Positions 50,071-50,977 of a stretch of DNA of 50,977 nucleotides are shown piece by piece. The stretch covers positions 1 to 50,977 of the forward strand of contig NZ_CADIJR010000046.1 of assembly GCF_902859645.1 (NCBI RefSeq). Direction: 5' to 3'. A model generated the notes under the pieces. That model made no database searches. It was not told the DNA's origin and saw nothing but the letters and a program-made list of their open reading frames with translations. Positions within the stretch are counted from its first letter, which is position 1; the number at the start of each line of letters is the position of its first letter. Origin of the DNA: Achromobacter insuavis (lineage in GTDB: Bacteria > Pseudomonadota > Gammaproteobacteria > Burkholderiales > Burkholderiaceae_B). The position numbers and the translations under genes are program-made.

Positions 50071-50977
50071 TCACGCATCGGCGCCGGGCGGCGGCGTCAC
50101 GCCCGGCACGCCGCGCCGAATGTTGCGCGAGTACTGCGCCGCGTCCCGGGTGGCGCGGGCCCGTTCGGTGTAGCGGCCGGCGTCGCGGTAGGCCTGCACG
50201 CTGGCGGCGCCCTCCAGGGCGCCGAGCCGGTACAGGTAGTCCGGCAGATAGCCCGACAACAGCAGGCGGTAATCCAGCGGCAGTCCCGGCACGATCCTGT
50301 CGGCCAGCCGGTACACGATGGTGATGCAGTTGGCCGTCAGCGTGTTGTAGAAGCGCGGCTGGCGCCGCAGGCGCGTGGCCGTGTCCACGTACGACAGCAG
50401 CAGCTTGCGCGGCGCGCCGGCCGGCATGTGGATGCGGTACAGGTAGCCGTCCTCGCCGCGCACATTGGTGCGCACCCGCAGGCTGTCTTCCTCGGCCGAG
50501 GCCAGCACCGACAATTCGTACTGGCGGAAGAAACCGCCGATCTCCGAGAAGGTGTCGTTGCGCTTGCGCCGGATCTCCACCGAGAACACCACGTATTGGC
50601 CGTCGGTGAAGCCGAACGACACCAGCGCATGCGCGATCGCCGGCCGTCCCCAATACGACAGCGCCAGGTCCACCGAGGCCAGCTTCGACAGATCGTAACG
50701 GCGCGTCTCCCAGCGCGCGTCGAAGTCGCTGCGCGAGCGCCAGTCGAAGTTGCGCACGTTGTGCAGCGTCAGGCGGTCGCCGTCCACTTCGCCATAGGTG
50801 GTGCGGGCCACCTCGGGCATCCAGTCGCGGTCGTTGGATGGCCGCATGCCCCAGATCCACCAGGCCAGCAGGATCAGCAGCATCGCCCCGAACACGATGG
50901 CCGGCAGCCGATGGCCCCAGGCCAGCCCGGCCAGCGCGGCCGCGGCCAGCAGCAGCCAGGCCAGCGGCGCCAGCGCG
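50071..50977 (-). CDS. DUF4105-domain membrane protein, 5' end outside window
   Basis: At least 301 residues, with the start beyond the right edge: the open frame continues without a stop to the window end and begins with hydrophobic, membrane-spanning sequence. The visible part has one or two N-terminal helices (ending LLILLAWWIWGMRPSNDRDW) and then the Lnb-type DUF4105 periplasmic domain. Hallmarks are NVRNFDWRSRSDFDARWETRRYD, the ALVSFGF His/Ser region, FSVEIRRKRND and FYNTLTANCITIVYR with the conserved Asn-Cys. Such domains are thought to be thiol-protease-like, although the family function is unsettled. Confidence 0.87.
   Translation of the reverse strand, partial: ALAPLAWLLLAAAALAGLAWGHRLPAIVFGAMLLILLAWWIWGMRPSNDRDWMPEVARTTYGEVDGDRLTLHNVRNFDWRSRSDFDARWETRRYDLSKLASVDLALSYWGRPAIAHALVSFGFTDGQYVVFSVEIRRKRNDTFSEIGGFFRQYELSVLASAEEDSLRVRTNVRGEDGYLYRIHMPAGAPRKLLLSYVDTATRLRRQPRFYNTLTANCITIVYRLADRIVPGLPLDYRLLLSGYLPDYLYRLGALEGAASVQAYRDAGRYTERARATRDAAQYSRNIRRGVPGVTPPPGADA

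Overview
The window looks like chromosomal DNA from a member of the Alcaligenaceae (Bordetella/Achromobacter type). The evidence is very high GC with strong G/C third-position bias, three separate Bug (TctC-family) periplasmic solute receptors, several LysR regulators each beside a small catabolic module, and a large two-partner-secretion adhesin locus. No rRNA, tRNA, IS element, phage gene or CRISPR array was seen. Both edges cut through genes.

Layout. 1-1702: iron-uptake signalling module (5' end of a probable TonB receptor, FecR anti-sigma, FecI ECF sigma) behind a Fur-box-like sequence. 1837-3462: chemotaxis receptor. 3534-7234: MipA-type outer-membrane protein with a LysR-like protein lacking part of its DNA-binding region, divergent from an OmpR/HK two-component pair. 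7341-8600: unrecognised 419-residue protein. 8674-11663: Bug receptor plus alpha/beta hydrolase, divergent from a LysR gene. 11800-13272: M20 dipeptidase with a strong terminator. 13317-15038: small hypothetical gene, crcB fluoride channel with a fluoride-riboswitch-like leader, and a DUF1415 gene. 15151-18880: DapA-like aldolase, Bug receptor and SDR, divergent from a LysR gene. 19000-21546: glycine-rich type Va autotransporter. 21732-24026: Bug receptor plus BAAT-type acyl hydrolase.

24111-45225 is the centrepiece: an operon of TpsB transporter (577 aa), a 4889-residue TpsA exoprotein and a SapC-family protein. It is read leftward and lies divergent from a REC-AraC response regulator overlapping a 7TM-DISM hybrid histidine kinase. 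The 420-bp gap between them contains an AT-rich island with an inverted repeat. I propose this is one self-contained, signal-controlled surface system. 45254-50977 holds a LysR/MFS exporter pair, a divergent O-methyltransferase/TetR pair with an operator-like palindrome, an SDR and a partial DUF4105 membrane protein.

The less ordinary signals are the TPS-SapC locus with its own sensor pair, the crcB leader with a possible terminator/antiterminator switch, the unrecognised coiled-coil-like protein, and the LysR protein with an apparent internal deletion.
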